Assembly (NCBI RefSeq): GCF_020283565.1
Contig: NC_060063.1
Span: 24,358,777-24,422,776 of the forward strand
Source: Trifolium pratense
Lineage: Eukaryota > Streptophyta > Magnoliopsida > Fabales > Fabaceae
Reading direction: 5' to 3'
DNA length: 64,000 bases
Part shown: positions 20,447-31,058 of the stretch, piece after piece
Layout: each line of letters opens with the position of its first letter
How positions within the stretch are numbered: position 1 is the stretch's first letter
The notes under the pieces: generated by a model
Database searches by the model: none
Told to the model about the DNA's origin: nothing
The model's input: the letters and a program-made list of their open reading frames with translations, nothing else
Position numbers and translations under genes: made by a program

Positions 20447-21360
20447 ATGCTCATTGCCGCCGTTCTCTATCTATTGCACTCGTGTTTTAGCAGAGACAGA
20501 GTTGAGGAATTTTGCTTATACTTTTGAAGCTGTTTTTTCTCACTCTTTCTCATCGTATTTTAGGCTTTTTTTGTTTAGTTTTTGATCTTCTAGCTCAAGG
20601 TAGAAAGTTTGAGACTTCCAACTAATTTTGCTGATGTAACAAGTTTGGTAGTGTTTTTAATTTCTTGTTATGTAGTTATCGTTCATGGAATTGAGTCATC
20701 TTCTACTATCTACTAAATATGAGTCTCTTTTAATTCTTGCTAGTGTTACATTTGTCAGTGGCTTATACTATTGAATAATGAGGTTAACAATTTTCTCTCA
20801 TGCTCAAAGTGTTGCGAATTCGTGTCCATGTTATCTCTTGCGATATGGAGAAAATTCGGTACATATAACATGGTAATCAAAAAAAGAGTAGGAGTAATTC
20901 ACATCTTATATTATTTTGAGGGTTCAATTCTAAATAAATATTCAATAACTTTATACACTGATGTACATTTCCATAAACCAAAAACTACTTGTCTCAAATA
21001 AAAAGTAAACAAGAAAATCAGGGAAGAAGAAACTCTTCTATTCCAGCATCATACCGACGTCTTGTGCTCGGGTCTATGAGTGAACTCAAAATCAATGTGC
21101 ACAAAAGCTCTTTCTACTTCTGGAAGTTGTTCAAGCTTCTCTTGAATTGTTTCACTGATGTTGCGTGCTTGATTGAGAAGCATGTCTTCTGGCAAAACAA
21201 TATCAACTTCCACAAAGTAATTTGCACCAAATGTATAGTATGCTCTAACTGTATCTATGTGTTTTATTTGTTCATGGTGGTTCCATATAAGGTAAGTTAA
21301 CTTTGCCAAGAAATTGGGCGGTGCTGTTCTTCCGATGAGTGAAAAAACATTCTCAATCAC
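20230..21360 (+). repeat. Segmental duplication, copy 2 (partner 12229-13215)
   Basis: Near-identical to 12229-13215, but without the small deletions in that copy. Contains fragment E, the C 3' flank and the last MTP exon. The MTP similarity continues past the end of the shared block to 22205. Confidence 0.85.
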
Positions 21361-22205
21361 TGTCTTTGTCCATGTATTACGTGACACAAAAAAGTCCTTC
21401 AATATTTTGATGTGGAATATACAAAGGGAGTTATAGGAAATTTTTTAATGGAAATACTAATTGTTGAACATCTTAACTCAATCAGAAAACCAAAGTAAAA
21501 TGAGAAGAAAATAAGATGCAGTTATAAACTTACAACCATATCTCCTGTTGGATCAATCCACCAGTGAAACTTGATACCTAGAACAACAGCGGTTAATTCA
21601 ACGGATTTAGTAATGACATCGAATAAATGATCTTGTGCATACGCTCTGACGATTTCATTTTTAAATCTTCAACAGTAGACCATAAGAATGAACTTCACTA
21701 CAGTCACGAATATCATAATCCCGATCATTCAATTCAACTTTATTTGATCCACTTCAGGCTTAGCCTGTAAGAAAGAGAATGATACTCAGAAATTTAAAAC
21801 ACCGCTGCACATACATGACAGAACCGATTACACTCAAATGTGCACAAATAATGAAAACAAAAGTTGATATGTACCTTTGCAATAATTTGCCGACCGGACT
21901 TTATCAAAATCTGCAAGCCCAAGGTTACCATCACGGATGCAAAAACAACTATACCCTGCATAGAAACCAATCAGGTGTTTGTGTTTCATTCTCAAAATAA
22001 TATGAAACTATATTGCGCGCATTCACTAAAATTTTGAAGTACTCATCGATTGCATATCAGACTAAGACCTAAATTGCCATACCACTGGTTGGATGCGTTT
22101 CTTTCCAATAGGATAGTGATATCGGTTTGGCTTTCTCATCGAATTAGAAGTAGACCACAAGAAACCTTACAAGGGAATCCAGTGTTGATCCAATAACTGC
22201 TAATG
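21049..22205 (-). pseudogene. Metal tolerance protein (MTP, Mn-CDF group) partial pseudogene
   Basis: Minus-strand exons in gene order: 22205-22080 (SLAVIGSTLD-like, then [18 protein letters not shown]), about 21990-21880 (MQGIVVFASVMVTLGLQILI), about 21670-21535 ([17 protein letters not shown]), and 21392-21049 ([20 protein letters not shown] to [10 protein letters not shown] and stop). These are the transmembrane 2-6 and cytoplasmic C-terminal parts of plant cation diffusion facilitators of the MTP8-11 Mn group, which move divalent metal into vesicles or vacuole. The DHLFDVIT block keeps the HxxxD metal-site pattern. The N-terminal part and first DxxxD membrane helix are missing, and the first readable exon contains stops. 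It is therefore a decayed partial gene. The 3' exon alone forms a 117-codon frame that should not be taken as a gene. Confidence 0.8.
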
Positions 22206-22257
22206 ATCTGCTCGCCAGCAAACAGCACCAAGTTGCATGCATTTGACACATGAACTG

Positions 22258-22461
22258 CCATCCTCTCATTCTTCGAGATTACCTACTCTATTTGCTGTAC
22301 CACTAGAGTTGCAGAAGGGACGAGATGGATCAAGCTTATATAATGTTGGCGACTCTGCGGCGATCATAGGGATAAACCGAAAAAAAGTAAATGATTTAGT
22401 AAAACTTCACTGGAAAGGGATGGAAGGAACATATAAGACTGTGCTTGGCTTGATTTATCTT
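22258..22461 (+). pseudogene. Family fragment F (C-terminal piece, cut by gypsy insertion)
   Basis: Encodes RLPTLFAVPLELQKGRDGSS through VNDLVKLHWKGMEGTYK, the C-terminal end of a B-type member, then family 3' flank up to the gypsy insertion at 22462. The flank resumes at 44722. It shares with fragment I a deletion of about 65 bp relative to member B, so F and I are duplicates of each other. Confidence 0.85.
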
Positions 22462-22905
22462 TGATCTTAACTGTTGATCAGAACAGATAGAAGGCCAGCT
22501 GGAAGTCCGTTGAGCAGGTGGTAGGCAGCAGGTCCGAGCAGATGGTCCACGGAGGGGGGGGGTTGTACCTGCAGGTGCTCCGATGCCAAAGTCAGACAAG
22601 GAAAGAGAGCAAGAGAGATACTAGAGAGAGAAAGTAAATGAGAGAATGAACAATGTTACCTAGCTCTCCTGTATAGGAGAGCTTATATAGCCCCCAGCTC
22701 TGGGCCAAAGGTCCTCTTAGTGGGCTGGACTAGCCAAGGCCCATTAAGAGGGACTGCCAAGATATTACCCTTAGATAGTGGGTGAAGTAGTAATTTTACC
22801 CTATCTTGGTGGAGAGGTTGTGCCATGCTGACATGGAGGTGGTTGGGCAAGCCATGTGGACTTTGTGAGGGTCTAGGTGGACTAGCATTAGTCTAGTCCA
22901 GAACA
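22462..22905 (-). repeat. Gypsy 3' LTR
   Basis: 444 bp, TGATCTTAACTG to CAGAACA on the plus strand. A TATA box is read on the minus strand at about 22679-22690 (CTATATAAGC). It mirrors 44278-44721. Confidence 0.93.
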
Positions 22906-23486
22906 GGATTTTCAAGAAAGAATTGTTACTTGTTGCTATGTTGCTTGTTGTTCTGGTGAAGAGATAACGACGAGGAAGTCTTGTCGCTCGTTGCTATGAC
23001 GAAGAGGCTAGCAACGAGGAGGCTTTATCGCTCGTTACTATGAAGAGGAGGTTAAGAACGAGGGGGTTTTTATTGCTCGTTACTATGACGAGGAGGTTAG
23101 TAACGAGGAGGACTGTTTGTTGGGAATGTGAAAGGGCGCATTTACTGCTTTGATTTTTACGAGGGAGTGTAAGGACCATTGGATCAAAGTGTCTCTTCAT
23201 TTTCCTGGCTTGATCTATAAATAGAGGAGAGTGAATTTCATTTTCACTTTTCACTCTCTCTCGTCAATTGTAATTCTGGATATTCTCTCTGAAGTTTCAA
23301 CTTACTTGTCAGATCGTTCTTCAGATTTTCTTCATATTCAAGGTAATTCTTCCAAATTTTGTTACTTAGATCCATTTTTGCTTTCCCACCCAGCTTTTTA
23401 TGTGTTTTTCTGGGTTTTTGCATGAAGAACGCTATGAATTTATGAATGTTAGGATGAATGTGCCGGGCACCGTATGAATTTTAGTG
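22906..23486. repeat. Gypsy 3' internal spacer with GACGAGGAGG-type repeats
   Basis: From 22920 to 23115 four imperfect copies of a motif (TCGTTACTATGACGAGGAGG with AGTAACGAGG) form inverted and direct repeats. After this comes non-coding sequence leading to the antisense gene, with a possible TATA box TATAAATAGAGG near 23215 on the plus strand. Confidence 0.65.
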
Positions 23487-23785
23487 CCGGGGAGCTTTCC
23501 TCCCTTTTGAAACTCTAGGTTAGATAACTAGTGCCGGGGAGCTTACCTCCCCGTTTCGAACTTTGATGGTTTGTTAGGTGATGGGGAGCTTCTCTCCCCG
23601 TTTCAAACTTTAGATAGTTTGAATATGCCGGGGAGCTTGCCTCCCCGTTTTCAACTTAGAGAATTTTTGCCTGAATTTTGTTGTCAAAATTTCATGCCGG
23701 GGAGCTTACTTCCCCGTTTTTTACTTAGAGGATTTTCGCATGAAATTTGCTGTCAAAATTTCATGCCGGGGAGTTTATCTCCCCG
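23487..23785 (+). repeat. GC-rich hairpin array, upstream of antisense gene (6 units)
   Basis: Six units of the form CCGGGGAGCTT-N-CTCCCCG start at 23487, 23534, 23581, 23628, 23697 and 23766. Each can form a 6-7 bp stem (CGGGGAG/CTCCCCG). Spacing is 47 bp for the first four and about 69 bp for the last two, where the linker contains ACTTAGAGAATTTT and GTCAAAATTTCATG. A matching array lies after the gene at 26252-26615. Confidence 0.88.
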
Positions 23786-23953
23786 TTTTTATTTGCCTTA
23801 CCCTCCTCGGTTTGATTTTGATTGCCATTTGAAAAGGGCTTTGGTCGGGGACAGCGTCCTCGTCCTATCTTGCGCCCTTTCACTTGAACTGCGGTGAAAG
23901 GGTGGATTTGATCATCGAATTCACTTTGTTTTTACTGCATTTCAGGTTTTAAA

Positions 23954-25982
23954 ATGTCAGAATCCGAGGAGGTGGTAGAAGTGCAGGGTCCGGAGAAATT
24001 TGTGTTGGTCGACTGTATAACTGATCCTGCACTGGATTGGGTTGCTCCTGAGCCCCGGGGAATAGCTTCGGCGCTTACTCCCGAGGATCCTAAATTGCAT
24101 ACCACTGTCGAGCAGAGGAGAGCAAACGAGCCCAAACACTGGTCGACCCGTTTACCCGGGGAGGATGAACGGGTGTGCTCGTCTTTTGACGGGCAGGCTT
24201 TTGCTATGTATGAGTTCGTCTTTAAAGAGATGGGACTTAGACTGCCGTTCAGCCCTTTTGCGGCAAGTGTTCTCAAAGCCTTGCAAGTGGCTCCGTCACA
24301 GCTGCACCCTAACTCCTGGTCGTTTATAATGGCGTTCGAGCATCTCTGCATGTATAAAGATGTTCGTCCCAGCCTTCCCCTCTTTTTTAGGATCTTCAAA
24401 ATTCAACGCAAGCCGACGAAAGAAGTAGGACGAGCACCTCGTCAAAACTGGGTTTCGTTGAAGCATCACGAGGATGTCAAACTTTTTAAGATGTTCGTGG
24501 ACTCCATTAAGGATTTTAAGGAGAGGTATTATATCGTCCGGCCAGAGTCTCATTCTGCCCGGGAGAGTTTATTGGAACTTGAGGAAGATATAGACGAGCA
24601 TGGTGTTGCTCGTAAGGATGCCAGCGGGCAAGTCATACTTCGGGCAGTTCCTAAGTTCCCGTTGAGCTGGTCGTACACCCACTTCCATAAGGAGCCTAAG
24701 GAGTATACAACCGGGGATGCAGATTTGTCTCCCGAGGACAAGGCTGCCTTTGAGAGTTTGAAGGCCTTTGTGGCCGGTTTTACTCCAGGGGTCTGGACGA
24801 CTCGTAAGGGAGTTATAATAAGGGACGAACACGGGGAGCCGAAGACCTCTCCTCGATATATTAATACTAGGACCCTCCTCAAGTGCAAAAATGCCGGAGA
24901 GGTTAAATTGTGTTTGGGTATTGTTTCCTTTCTTTTTAACTTAGAAAAATTTCTGTTATTGTTGTATGTATTCCTCGTCCTTTATTTAACTTGCTCGTCA
25001 TATGTTTGCAGACAAAATGGAGACCATTGCTGAGCGGATGTTGAAGGCTAAGCAACATGAGAAGGCGAGCAAGTCTGACCAGTCGAAGAAGAAAACTGTT
25101 GCCAGAGCTTCCCAGGAGGTGAGGCCGGGGACCCCTTCCGTGCAGGTTATAGGAACCTCGGTGGGAGGTTCGGATACCCCTACTTCCTCGGTTCGTCCAC
25201 CTCCGGCAAAGAGATTTAGAGAAGAGGAAGCCAATGAAACTCCCACGGGCATGGGCGCATGCAGCAAGTTTCCAGTTCCCCGGTGCTATACGGTGGAGAA
25301 ATTTTTTGAAAAATATCCTCCTGAGGTCTTTGATACCGAGCGGTCAGCAATTCTTGACCAGGAGCCAGAGGTCCGTAAGCAGCAACATGCTCGTGACATG
25401 GCTGCTATGGTGCGAATGATCTCGAGCTCCCTTGTCCTTGGTGACGAGCGGGAGTCTCTACTCGAGCAGCTGAACAATGCCCAGACCAGGCACGAGCGGG
25501 CCAAAAGTCGGATCAACCAGCTCAAGATTGATTTGGATGATCTCAAGGAGAAGCAGAAACGTTGGGGTGACAAGGTGGAGGAGCACCGTAAAAGGAGAGA
25601 GGAGTTGGATGCTGCTCGGGCTGAGATTGAAAGGCTTACTACTGCTATGGTGCCGGGCGAGAACGAGCACAAGGCTGCCGAGGGCTTGACTACCCGAGCA
25701 GACTTGGTCAAGGTGATTGCTCAGTTGTCTCATGACTTTGTTGAGGCCACTGAGTATGCTTTTGATAATGCCATTCAGCAAATCAAGCTCCTCAACCCTG
25801 ATGTGGATTTGGTGACCCGGGGAATGCATGTGAACGGGGAGGTCAAAGATGGCCAGATTGTTATCCCTGCTGGCCTAGCCGTCTCTGATGACGAGGAGGA
25901 TGATGCTGAAGTGGTGCACGAGGAAGATCATGGAGACGAGCAGGGTGATGGGCACGAGCAGGAAGATAGGTGCGAGGAGTAG
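23954..25982 (+). CDS. Antisense gene of the gypsy element, 'putative gypsy type transposon' domain, two exons
   Basis: Read opposite to gag-pol. Exon 1 is 23954-24917 and exon 2 is 25012-25982, joined over a GTATTG...TTTGCAG intron that keeps frame; the product is about 644 residues. Residues 80-180 contain LPFSPFAASVLKALQVAPSQ, LHPNSWSFIMAFEHLC and LPLFFRIFKIQR, typical of the plant domain called putative gypsy type transposon (Transposase_28). The middle is a basic/Ser-Pro linker, then a long coiled coil from about residue 470 (LLEQLNNAQTRHERAKSRIN onward), and an acidic tail. Antisense genes of this position are known in some Tat elements, for example Grande. Function is unknown. Gene-flanking hairpin arrays are listed separately. 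The exon junction is inferred from the sequence. Confidence 0.78.
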
Positions 25983-26251
25983 ATGTCCCTGGCTTTTCTA
26001 TTGTAATTTGTTTTGTCTTTTTGAATTTTGGGGCCTTTGAGCCATGGTTTGTAATATTGGAACAAGTGGGCTTTTGTCCCCGTTTTATTTTTATGACAAT
26101 TCCGGGCAGGTGCCCGTTTATTTATCTATGCTTGTTTATAACTGCTCGTCTATACCTGCTCGCATGTATGTTTACATTTTCTGCTCGCATGTATGTTTCC
26201 TCGTCTTTTAACTTAGAAATTTTTATGAAATTTTGTTGTTTAAAATTCCAA

Positions 26252-26615
26252 CCGGGGAGCCTTCCCGTCTCTTAACTTAGAAAATTTTATGAAATTTTGT
26301 TGTTTAAAATTTCAACCGGGGAGGTCTGGTCCCTATTTTTAACTTAGCAAAATTTTATGCTAATTTCTTGCTCAAAATCTGAGCCGGGGAGCTTGTCCCC
26401 ATTTTAAACTTAACGAAATTTGCTGTTTAAACTTCGTGGCGGGGAGCTTCTCTCCCCGTTATTGAGGTGCTCGTCTGGGCATGCTGGTATGCTCATTCGA
26501 ACAAGTTGGTGTGCTAAGTTTTGCCTGTTTATTTTTATGCATGTTTTGTATGCTTATCATATTTTTGCATGTATGAATGCCGCGCTCGTTGTTATTTTGC
26601 CGGGGAGGTTTCCCC
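26252..26615 (+). repeat. GC-rich hairpin array, downstream of antisense gene (5 units)
   Basis: Units at 26252, 26316, 26384, 26439 and 26600 repeat the CCGGGGAG...(T)CCCC motif of the upstream array. Linkers again contain AACTTAG(A/C)AAAATTTTATG and TTGTTTAAAATT. They are more degenerate than the upstream units. Confidence 0.82.
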
Positions 26616-26974
26616 TGCTTGATACTGAGCATGTTTTATTGAGGGTAGTTTCCTCTGTTTTGACTTAAACAGTTTAGGGAACTGTATAACCACTTAGAGT
26701 TGTTTCTAAGTTACGCGAATACGAGCACGCTAGTGTACCTTTCTTCGCAACCTGAACCTCCCATCGCGAGCTGGGTGCTAGGTCGTGGCACGGGGACGAT
26801 GGGCTCGTTTCGAGAGTTATCCTCGTCTAGCAGGAGTTCCATTTCCCTTATGGTGAATTAGTTCCCCTGCTATGGTTTTAGATGAGCACGTGTGCCATGG
26901 TGCCCTCCGTTGTTTAAGGTGCTCGACTCGTTGTGTTCTGAAGTGCGAGCAGCCTTTTTTGGTGTGGCAATAAC
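26616..26974. other. Gypsy spacer between pol end and antisense gene 3' side
   Basis: GC-balanced, with GAGCACG / CTCGT words typical of this element. No gene seen on either strand. Confidence 0.5.
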
Positions 26975-27445
26975 TTAGCTGTAATATTGTTTCAATTTCT
27001 GGGCATTCCAAGGTCGAGGAAGTTTCTTTCCTCGAAGGTCCTCGAGATAGTATGCACCATTTTCTGTTTTGTCAATGACGCGGTATGGTCCTTCCCAATT
27101 GGGTGCAAGTTTGCCGCCCTGGGAATCTGCATTGCGTCTTAGGACGAGGCTTCCCACTTCGAATTCTCTTTTGATGACTTTGGTGTCATGCCGGACAGCT
27201 ATTTTCTGCTTCAGGGTGGCCTCCTTTAAGGAAGCTCCAGTTCGAATTTCTTCGACGAGGTCAAGCTCCTCTCGAAGTGCTTCGTCGTTTTGCTCCTCGT
27301 CTAGAGGTTGCTCAGTCCGACGAGATGGTTCCCCAATCTCTACGGGGATAACTGCCTCCGTTCCATATACCATTCGGAAGGGGGTCTCTCCGGTTGTGGA
27401 GTGTGGGGTTGTTCGATAGGCCCAGAGTACATTGTCAAGCTCTTC
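26975..27445 (-). pseudogene. Gypsy pol, C-terminal integrase portion (separated by copia insertion)
   Basis: Continues the integrase that is cut at 38826. It starts with ELDNVLWAYRTTPHSTTGET, then PFRMVYGTEAVIPVEIG, then a C-terminal domain with NWEGPYRVI and NAQKLKQYY, ending at a stop near 26975. These are the usual integrase end and GPY/F module of plant gypsy elements. A methionine at 27373 makes a 132-codon frame, but that is an internal residue of the original protein. No other damage is visible in this part. Confidence 0.88.
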
Positions 27446-29154
27446 TGTTGAGACAAAATCCTATTTTGATGTTTTAAAGATAACAACCCTTAATTAAATT
27501 TTAATTTGATTCTGATCATTTTGTGATCTAACAAGTGCTCTTGAGTGATTTAATTTAAGAACAGATGCAATGGATTAAATTAACCTTGTTTCACTCATAA
27601 GAAAAGAATCAAGCAAGTTTTAGACAAATCTGCATTAGAAGAATGATCTCAGATTGGTCTCCAGACTTGTGTGTTCTAAAGCATAAGCACTTATTCAAGT
27701 CAACTGGTACAAGACAAGAAAGAACTTTTAAGTTGGACTTATTAAAGGATCATAACAGTAAAAATAAGTCATTTAAGGCAAGGAATTAATTTTGGTTCTT
27801 GAGCTTACTCAAATAAGCTTCTTTAAGGAATAATAACTTCACATCTTGCAACAAGGCTTTATGTTCTCCAAGAACATCATTAAAGAAGTTAATCTAGACC
27901 AATGAGAACTCAGCAACAAGTACATACAGCTTGCAATGAAGGTTCATATCTGATTCAAAGTACAAGTTTATGACATGGGTGGCTACACTCTCCCATAAAA
28001 TAGTACTTATCTCACTATTCATGTGTCCTTTGAAGGACAAGTGAACAGTGGCTACTCTATGCCTTTGATGAAGAGTTTACAGCTGGTTGACAACTTGCAA
28101 CAACTTGCAACAGCTATATTTTCGTTGGACCTTATCCACACCATCTCAGAGAATGGTCTCCAACGTCCTGGAGAATGATCTCCCAGTTTCTGCACTTAGG
28201 TGGCAATCTTATCCAAATGAATTCAAATCTTATTTTCCCACATGGGAAATACATTTGCAACGGATATACACTCAGAGACAACTCATTGACAGTTGGTGGA
28301 AGAATATTTCTGACCAACAAGTACAATGTGACAGTCAGAGACCATTAGAAGAATGATCTCCTGAAGCATCTCAAAGACAAAATCACATGGGCTGTTTTGT
28401 TTCTCTCACAACGGCTAGTTCCTCACTCACAACGGATATATGTGATGTCCAAGCAACAAAGGAGCATCTCCATCTATAAATAGCACGTTGGTTTAATTGG
28501 AAGAGCAAGAACTTGAAGCATACAAAGCAATCTAAATACATTCCATCTCAAGCAATCAAGCTCTTCTTTTCACTCATACTCTAAAGCTCTCTAGAAATCT
28601 AGGATCATATTTTGTAAGAGTACTTTGAGTGTATCAATTTGTAAGCTTCACATCCGGTTAGGTGTATAAGCTTAGATCCAAAAGAATCATTGTTAAATCT
28701 TTAGGATTCTCTCAAGTCAATTGGGTATAATTGATTGAGGTTACCTTGTAAAGGTAGATCAGCTGAATATAGCTGGATACTTTGTGATCTGGATTTAGGT
28801 CATAAAGGGTTCTTTGATCTGGGCTTAGATCAAAGGGAAGTTTTCTGTAATCTTGGTCTAGATTATAGTGGATAATCTCACGCAAGTGGGGACTGGAGTA
28901 GCCCATACTATTAAGGGGTGAACCAGGATAAATTCTTTGTGTGATTCTCTTCTCCCTTACTCTTTTATTTTGTGCAAACACTATACACACTAATCACTTG
29001 ATTATTTGCACTTACATTTTAAGGAGAACGTTCTCCAGTTGATCTAACCATCAAGCTTTTGTAGGCTGTTATTGTCTAACTTTATTTTGCAGTAGAAAAT
29101 TTTAAAGGGTCACAATTCAAACCCCCCTTCCTTGTGACAAACCTTGTTACTTCA
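27446..29154 (+). repeat. Sirevirus 1 left LTR
   Basis: 1709 bp. TATAAATAG at 28475-28483 (CCATCTATAAATAGCACG) is the likely promoter. Small ORFs within it are duplicated exactly in the right LTR. Confidence 0.95.
28475..28483 (+). promoter_or_regulatory. TATA box in Sirevirus 1 left LTR
   Basis: TATAAATAG in good context; the same box is at 38146-38154 in the right LTR. Confidence 0.65.
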
Positions 29155-29156
29155 AT

Positions 29157-29169
29157 TGGTACCAGAGCA
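29157..29169 (+). other. Primer-binding site, Sirevirus 1
   Basis: TGGTACCAGAGCA starts two bases after the left LTR; one mismatch from the common TGGTATCAGAGCA that pairs with initiator-methionine tRNA. Confidence 0.75.
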
Positions 29170-29228
29170 CTGCCTCTAAAGTCTAAGCATCTAACAAGTG
29201 CTTGAGGAAAAGATTCAGGAAGGAAGTA

Positions 29229-31058
29229 ATGTCTAAACCTGCAAAATTCATCTCAGAAGGAGGATCATCAACTAGACCACCTCTTTTTGAAGGAAATGAC
29301 TACTATTACTGGAAAGACAAGATGGAACTATTTCTTAGATCACAAGACATCAACATGTGGACTGTTGTAGAAGTTGGAGACTATACTCCACTGGTCAAAG
29401 ATTCATTCACACCAAAACCACAGCTTGAGTGGACAACTCAGGAATCTGACAGGGTACTACTAAACACTAAAGCTCAATTATTTATTAAAAGTGCTTTGTG
29501 CAGGGAAGAATATGACAGGATCATGGAATGCAAGACGGCCAAAGAAATGTGGACTACTCTTCAAACACACCATGAAGGAACCAGCCACATAAAAGAAACA
29601 AGAATTGACATAGGAGTACGAAAGTTTGAACTGTTTGAAATGAGTAACAGTGAAACTATAGATCAAATGTATGGAAGGTTTACAGTTATCATAAATGAGC
29701 TAAACTCTCTTGGTAAAAAATATACCACACATGAGAGAATAAGAAAGCTACTAAGATGTCTACCAGAAGAATGGAGACACATAGTAACTGCAATAACTGT
29801 AGCAAAAGATCTTAAGAAAATGGATCTTGAAGATTTCATTGGATCTTTAAAAGCTCATGAAGCAATACTTCAAGAAAAGAAACCAGCAAATAACAAAATG
29901 ATTGCTCTAGAATCACAAGTAAAAGAGAACCTTAAAAGAGAAATAACATGTGATGAAGAGAATCCTCTTCAACAAGATGATGAGGAAGAAATGGCTTTTC
30001 TCTCAAGAAGAATCCAAAGGCTGATGATGAGAAGAAATCAAATCAAAAATTCATTTCCACCAAGAAGAAATGAAACTGATTTAAGCCAAGTAAAGTGTTA
30101 CGGATGCAATCAAACTGGACATTACAAAAATGAATGTCCAAAGCTGAAGCAAAGAAAACCTCCCTACAACAAATCCATGATGGCTACATGGGACGATCTA
30201 GAAGAATTACCAGAAGAAGAAGAAGCAAATGTCTGCCTAATGACCAGAACCAACTTTGATGAGGTAAATCTTGAACCTTGTTCATCATGCATGAAAACTG
30301 AACAACTATTTGATAATCTCTTGTATGATTCACAAATTACTGCTCAAAAGTATGATCAACTTAAAAATGAACTCACTGAAATTATTAAAGAAAGAGATGA
30401 GTATAAATTTGAACTTACTAAAGTCATCAAAGAAAAAGATGAGTATGAAACTAAAAATAAAACCTTAGAAGACACTTTAAAAAGAGTTCAAAATGATCTA
30501 GATAAAGTATCTAAGTTAAGTAAAGAAGAAATTATTGTTCAACAAGAAAACTTAGGACTAAAACAGAATATTTCACTTTTAGAAAAAGACATAGCCAAAT
30601 ATGTAAAAGCAACTGAAACCTTTGAAAACATCCTAGGTGTTCAACAAAGAGTAATTGATAAAAATGGAATAGGCTTCAAAACTCATCAAACAATTTATGA
30701 TAAAGTTTTCTTACCTAAAAAAGATCAAAAAGTAAAAAAACTGTTTTGTTCCTTCTGTCATAAACATGGACATATAAGATACTTTTGTTTTAAGAAAAGA
30801 TCAAAAAATTCTGTGAGAGATCATTCTCCAGATAATCTCCAAAACTGGTCTCAAAGGAATGCATACACAAAACCATCTCATAAGAGAATGCATTTTAAAA
30901 ACACTAACCAACAAGGACCCAAATCCATATGGGTACCAAAAGTCTTACTAAACTCAAATGCAGGAATGTATGCTAGCAGTCAAGAAAAAGCCATGGTACT
31001 TGGACAGTGGCTGCTCAAGGCACATGACTGGAGACAGACACAGCTTCCTTTCCTTTGA
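29229..31058 (+). CDS. Sirevirus 1 Gag
   Basis: The best start is ATG 29229 ([14 protein letters not shown]); the frame extends a little further 5' from a TTG. The first 200 residues are the copia Gag core: [33 protein letters not shown] and [17 protein letters not shown] zinc knuckle [14 protein letters not shown] lies near residue 295, followed by a long charged coiled coil (about 360-480) and a second cysteine/histidine motif [14 protein letters not shown] near residue 510. A large Gag with extra coiled coil and second knuckle-like motif is seen in Sireviruses. The frame runs 101 bp into the protease frame; see the pol entry for the frame change. Confidence 0.9.
   Translation: MSKPAKFISEGGSSTRPPLFEGNDYYYWKDKMELFLRSQDINMWTVVEVGDYTPLVKDSFTPKPQLEWTTQESDRVLLNTKAQLFIKSALCREEYDRIMECKTAKEMWTTLQTHHEGTSHIKETRIDIGVRKFELFEMSNSETIDQMYGRFTVIINELNSLGKKYTTHERIRKLLRCLPEEWRHIVTAITVAKDLKKMDLEDFIGSLKAHEAILQEKKPANNKMIALESQVKENLKREITCDEENPLQQDDEEEMAFLSRRIQRLMMRRNQIKNSFPPRRNETDLSQVKCYGCNQTGHYKNECPKLKQRKPPYNKSMMATWDDLEELPEEEEANVCLMTRTNFDEVNLEPCSSCMKTEQLFDNLLYDSQITAQKYDQLKNELTEIIKERDEYKFELTKVIKEKDEYETKNKTLEDTLKRVQNDLDKVSKLSKEEIIVQQENLGLKQNISLLEKDIAKYVKATETFENILGVQQRVIDKNGIGFKTHQTIYDKVFLPKKDQKVKKLFCSFCHKHGHIRYFCFKKRSKNSVRDHSPDNLQNWSQRNAYTKPSHKRMHFKNTNQQGPKSIWVPKVLLNSNAGMYASSQEKAMVLGQWLLKAHDWRQTQLPFL

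Noticed and set aside
20989..21300. 103-codon plus-strand ORF
   Set aside because: It is antisense to the MTP pseudogene exon, which explains the sequence.
24296..25829. Several minus-strand ORFs opposite the antisense gene of the gypsy element
   Set aside because: They are shadows in GC-balanced coding sequence; the plus-strand frame has the recognisable domain, coiled coil and splice junction.
28087..28356. 89-codon ORF repeated exactly at 37758-38027
   Set aside because: It is inside the two identical LTRs; the duplication simply reflects the LTR pair and there is no domain.
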